This document shows, one piece after another, positions 5,102 to 7,361 of a DNA stretch of 7,361 nucleotides (position 1 is the stretch's first letter; the number at the start of each line of letters is the position of its first letter). A program made the translations under genes and the position numbers. The stretch is taken from positions 1 to 7,361 of the forward strand of contig RFHZ01000269.1 of NCBI GenBank assembly GCA_003696125.1, read 5' to 3'. The DNA is from Nitrospinota bacterium (GTDB lineage Bacteria; Tectomicrobia; Entotheonellia; J063). The notes below the pieces were generated by a model. It ran no database searches and was not told the DNA's origin. It saw only the letters and a list, made by a program, of their open reading frames with translations.

Positions 5102-7141
5102 TTAAGATCCCTGCACCATCTGCCGGATCTCCTCCACCACCTCCGGGTTGACCAGGGTGGTCACATCTCCGACATCCTGCTGGTTATTGGAAAGGGCAGC
5201 CAGCACACGGCGCATGATCTTGCCGGAACGGGTCTTGGGCATATCGGGGACGATGTAGACATTCTTGGGACGGGCGATCTTGCCGATGGTATCCTCTATC
5301 GATTTTACGACCGCGTCTTTGATCTCCTGGCTCGGTGCATAGCCCGGCTTGAGCGAGATGTAGACATCCGGCACCCGTCCCCTCAACTCGTCTACCCGGG
5401 GAACCACCGAGGCTTCGGCCACTTCAGGGACCAGGAGACAGGCCGACTCCAGCTCTTTGGTCCCGAGCCGGTGACCGGCCACGTTGATCACATCGTCGAT
5501 ACGACCCAGGATACGGTAGTACCCGTCAGCCGCCTGCATGGCGGCATCACCGGTCAGGTAGGGCCAGTCGCGCCAGTCCTTGCTCTCCTTGTTCTTGCAG
5601 TACTTGGCATAGTAGGTAGCCACGTACCGGTCCCGATCCCCCCAGATGGTCTGGAAGGCGCCGGGCCAGGGATTACGGATACAGATGTTTCCCGCTTTGC
5701 CAGACCCGGCCGGGATCTCGTTCCCCTCTTCGTCGTAGATGACCGGATGGATACCCGGGACACCAGGGCCGGTGCTTCCCGGTTTCATCGGGTGCAGGGC
5801 GGGCATGGTGCTGCAGAGAAATCCTCCCGTTTCGGTCTGCCACCAGGTGTCCACGATGACCGCCTTCCCTTTCCCCACCACCTCGTAGTACCACTTCCAC
5901 ACCTCTGGTTCGATCGGTTCCCCGACCGTGGTCATGTGCTTGAACTGGTAGTTGTACTTCTTCGGCTCCTCGGGGCCGACCTTGCGGAGCATGCGGATGG
6001 CGGTGGGAGCCGTATGGAAGATGTTCACGTTCAGCCGCTCGGCAATACGCCAGGGCCGTCCGGCATCCGGGTAGGTAGGCACCCCCTCATAGAGCACGCT
6101 GGTCGCTGCGATGGCCAGGGGACCGTAGACGATATAGGAATGACCGGTGATCCACCCGATATCGGCCATGCACCAGTACACGTCTTCCGGATGGATATCC
6201 TGCACGTACTTGGAGGTACCGGCAACGTAAGAGAGATAGCCACCGGTGCTGTGCTGGGCGGCCTTGGGCTTTCCGGTGGTTCCGCTGGTATACATCAGGA
6301 AGAGCGGGGCTTCGGCCGGCATCTTCACCGGCTCTACCCGCTGGCCGCCATAATTGGCCAGCAGGTCATCCATGAAGTAATCCCGTCCCTCCACCATGGG
6401 GGCCTGGGAGGCGTACTGCCCGCGATGGCGACGCCAGACCAGGACCTTATCGACGGTCTGCCCCAACTCCTGAGCAGCCTTCAGTGCTTCATCCGCTTTC
6501 ACCTTGTGATCGAGGAGCTGGCCGTTCCGGTAGTACCCGTCCATGGTGACCAGGATATGGCTGCCCGAGTCGGCGATGCGCTCCCCGCAGGCCTGACCGC
6601 TGAAACCGGCGAAGACCACCGAGTGGATGACACCGAGGCGGGCACAGGCGAGCATCATGATGGGGAGTTCCGGTACCATCGGCATGTGGATGGTGACCCG
6701 GTCGCCGGTCTTCAACCCGACAAAGTCTCTCAACAGGGCCGCCACCTCGTTCACCCGGACGTAGAGTTCCTGATAGGTGATGGCAACGTGCGGTTCCTCT
6801 TCCGGTTCCGGGACAAAGATCAACGCGGCCTTGTTGCGATACCGGGGCAGATGTCGATCGACACAGTTGTAGCATGCATTGATCTTTCCCCCCACAAACC
6901 ACTTCCAGCACGGGGCATCACTGGTATCGAGCGTGGTATGCCAGTACTGGTACCAGTCGAGCAGGTCAGCGTACTCCTTGAAGCACTCCGGGAAGTTCTC
7001 CAGGCTGAAGCGCTCGTAGATTCCGGCATCGGTCATATTTGCCTGGGCAATGAACTCCACCGGTGGGTAGTAGTAATCCTCTTCCTGCCAGTGGACCGCC
7101 ACCTCTGCCTCACTCACTTCGAGCCGTTCTTGATCTGCCAT
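5102..7141 (-). CDS. acs: Acetyl-CoA synthetase (acetate-CoA ligase, AMP-forming)
   Basis: A 679-residue cytoplasmic enzyme converting acetate, ATP and CoA to acetyl-CoA, AMP and PPi. Motifs: phosphate loop YTSGTTGKPK (284-293), ITGHSYIVYGPL (331-342), VGEPIEPE (406-413), DTWWQTETGG (431-440), YLTGD (528-532), GRIDDVINVAGHRLG (546-560) and PKTRSGK with Lys641. Aligned to Salmonella Acs, Lys641 is Lys609 (catalytic and the usual acetylation site), Asp549 the hinge Asp517, and Ile331, Thr332, Val406 and Trp434 stand for pocket residues V310, T311, V386 and W414. The acetate pocket is thus kept with one conservative change. Between Trp434 and Arg547 it is about 12 residues longer than Salmonella Acs, with a charged insert near 512-526. 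The ATG at 7141 follows GGGAGGAG at five bases. It appears monocistronic, with its own promoter and terminator. Propionate use is possible but less likely given the Trp. Confidence 0.95.
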   Translation of the reverse strand: MADQERLEVSEAEVAVHWQEEDYYYPPVEFIAQANMTDAGIYERFSLENFPECFKEYADLLDWYQYWHTTLDTSDAPCWKWFVGGKINACYNCVDRHLPRYRNKAALIFVPEPEEEPHVAITYQELYVRVNEVAALLRDFVGLKTGDRVTIHMPMVPELPIMMLACARLGVIHSVVFAGFSGQACGERIADSGSHILVTMDGYYRNGQLLDHKVKADEALKAAQELGQTVDKVLVWRRHRGQYASQAPMVEGRDYFMDDLLANYGGQRVEPVKMPAEAPLFLMYTSGTTGKPKAAQHSTGGYLSYVAGTSKYVQDIHPEDVYWCMADIGWITGHSYIVYGPLAIAATSVLYEGVPTYPDAGRPWRIAERLNVNIFHTAPTAIRMLRKVGPEEPKKYNYQFKHMTTVGEPIEPEVWKWYYEVVGKGKAVIVDTWWQTETGGFLCSTMPALHPMKPGSTGPGVPGIHPVIYDEEGNEIPAGSGKAGNICIRNPWPGAFQTIWGDRDRYVATYYAKYCKNKESKDWRDWPYLTGDAAMQAADGYYRILGRIDDVINVAGHRLGTKELESACLLVPEVAEASVVPRVDELRGRVPDVYISLKPGYAPSQEIKDAVVKSIEDTIGKIARPKNVYIVPDMPKTRSGKIMRRVLAALSNNQQDVGDVTTLVNPEVVEEIRQMVQGS

Positions 7142-7295
7142 ACAGACTCCTCCCTGTTGCTACTAGTTAAGATTTTGCCACGACGTAAAGCTTGCGTCAG
7201 AAACTGCTTCTCTACTCTGGCTTCTCCCAGAGCTCCCCAAAAGTTCCGTCATAGTACATCGCTACTTTCCACTTGTCAAGAGACAAACTGACCAC
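7142..7295 (-). other. acs leader and intergenic region
   Basis: This stretch holds the acs promoter, a leader of about 100 bases and the acs ribosome binding site GGGAGGAG (7154-7147). Soon after the expected transcript start a hairpin can form, CTCTGG/CCAGAG (7232-7227 with 7220-7215, loop six bases). Further down, GACG and CGTC flank a central AAGCTT (around 7182-7198), an imperfect palindrome that could be a regulator site. No known riboswitch is recognised and no gene is seen. Confidence 0.45.
7251..7279 (-). promoter_or_regulatory. Sigma70-type promoter of acs
   Basis: On the minus strand a perfect -35 TTGACA (7279-7274) is followed after 17 bases by TACTAT (7256-7251), four of six matches to TATAAT including the key first, second and last bases. 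Transcription would start near 7244, about 100 bases before the acs ATG. It lies just past the stop of the possible gene at the right edge, which fits an independent acs transcript. Confidence 0.7.
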
Positions 7296-7361
7296 CTATC
7301 CCGGTGCAGTCTCCCCGGTAGCTTTTTCTGCCTGGGCCGCCGCCAGGGCCTGTCGATACAC
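7296..7361 (-). CDS. Possible C-terminal end of an unidentified protein (partial)
   Basis: From the right edge of the window the minus-strand frame reads VYRQALAAAQAEKATGETAPG and then stops at TAG (7298-7296). The piece is Ala- and Gln-rich like the end of a helix, its codons resemble those of the neighbouring genes, and the stop falls 17 bases before the acs -35 box. Only 21 residues are visible, the other frames are also open here, and no family can be recognised, so this is tentative. Confidence 0.35.
   Translation of the reverse strand: MYRQALAAAQAEKATGETAPG

Noticed and set aside
5471-7291. A 606-codon open frame on the plus strand opposite acs
   Set aside because: It is antisense to a gene with complete Acs motifs, its translation is Gly/His/Val/Asp-rich with no recognisable domain, and such frames arise from the strong third-position GC bias of the real gene.
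1-7361. Defence, secondary-metabolite or mobile-element system
   Set aside because: No transposase, integrase, toxin, nuclease, repeat-spacer array or terminal inverted repeats were seen. All gene families present are common metabolic or envelope families.

Overview
The window is an ordinary-looking bacterial chromosomal segment of fairly high GC. It carries five complete protein genes and possibly the last codons of a sixth. A lipobox-bearing OmpA-type lipoprotein means a Gram-negative (diderm) host. Strong purine-rich ribosome binding sites, consensus TTGACA -35 boxes and the flavour of the Acs and ArgC proteins would suit a deltaproteobacterium or a related deep-branching diderm, but the taxon is an inference and cannot be fixed from this sequence.

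Layout. Bases 1-305 are a non-coding leader ending in a sigma70-type promoter and a ribosome binding site. A plus-strand gene (306-1259) encodes an outer-membrane lipoprotein with an N-terminal Cys-containing helical segment, three calcium-binding thrombospondin type 3 repeats and a C-terminal OmpA peptidoglycan-binding domain. It converges on a minus-strand cluster, with one hairpin filling the 47-base gap between the two stop codons. In transcription order that cluster is an acyl-CoA ligase (4903-3278), argC (3260-2199) and a DapA-superfamily aldolase/synthase (2185-1307). The gaps are 17 and 13 bases, so it is very probably one operon. Upstream, and separated by a hairpin terminator, is a monocistronic minus-strand gene for AMP-forming acetyl-CoA synthetase (7141-5102) with its own near-consensus promoter. 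The right edge may hold the C-terminus of another minus-strand gene.

How the genes relate. Two adenylate-forming CoA ligases sit next to each other. One has the acetate pocket of Acs. The other is of the medium/short-chain acyl-activating type. Both would feed acyl-CoA metabolism. ArgC makes N-acetylglutamate semialdehyde in arginine synthesis. The DapA-like protein keeps the Schiff-base lysine and catalytic tyrosine but lacks the arginine that true dihydrodipicolinate synthases use to hold aspartate semialdehyde, so its substrate is open. No mobile element, CRISPR array, RNA gene or defence system was seen. The points most worth checking are the function of the DapA-like protein and its unusual operon with argC and a CoA ligase, and an attenuator-like leader upstream of that operon.
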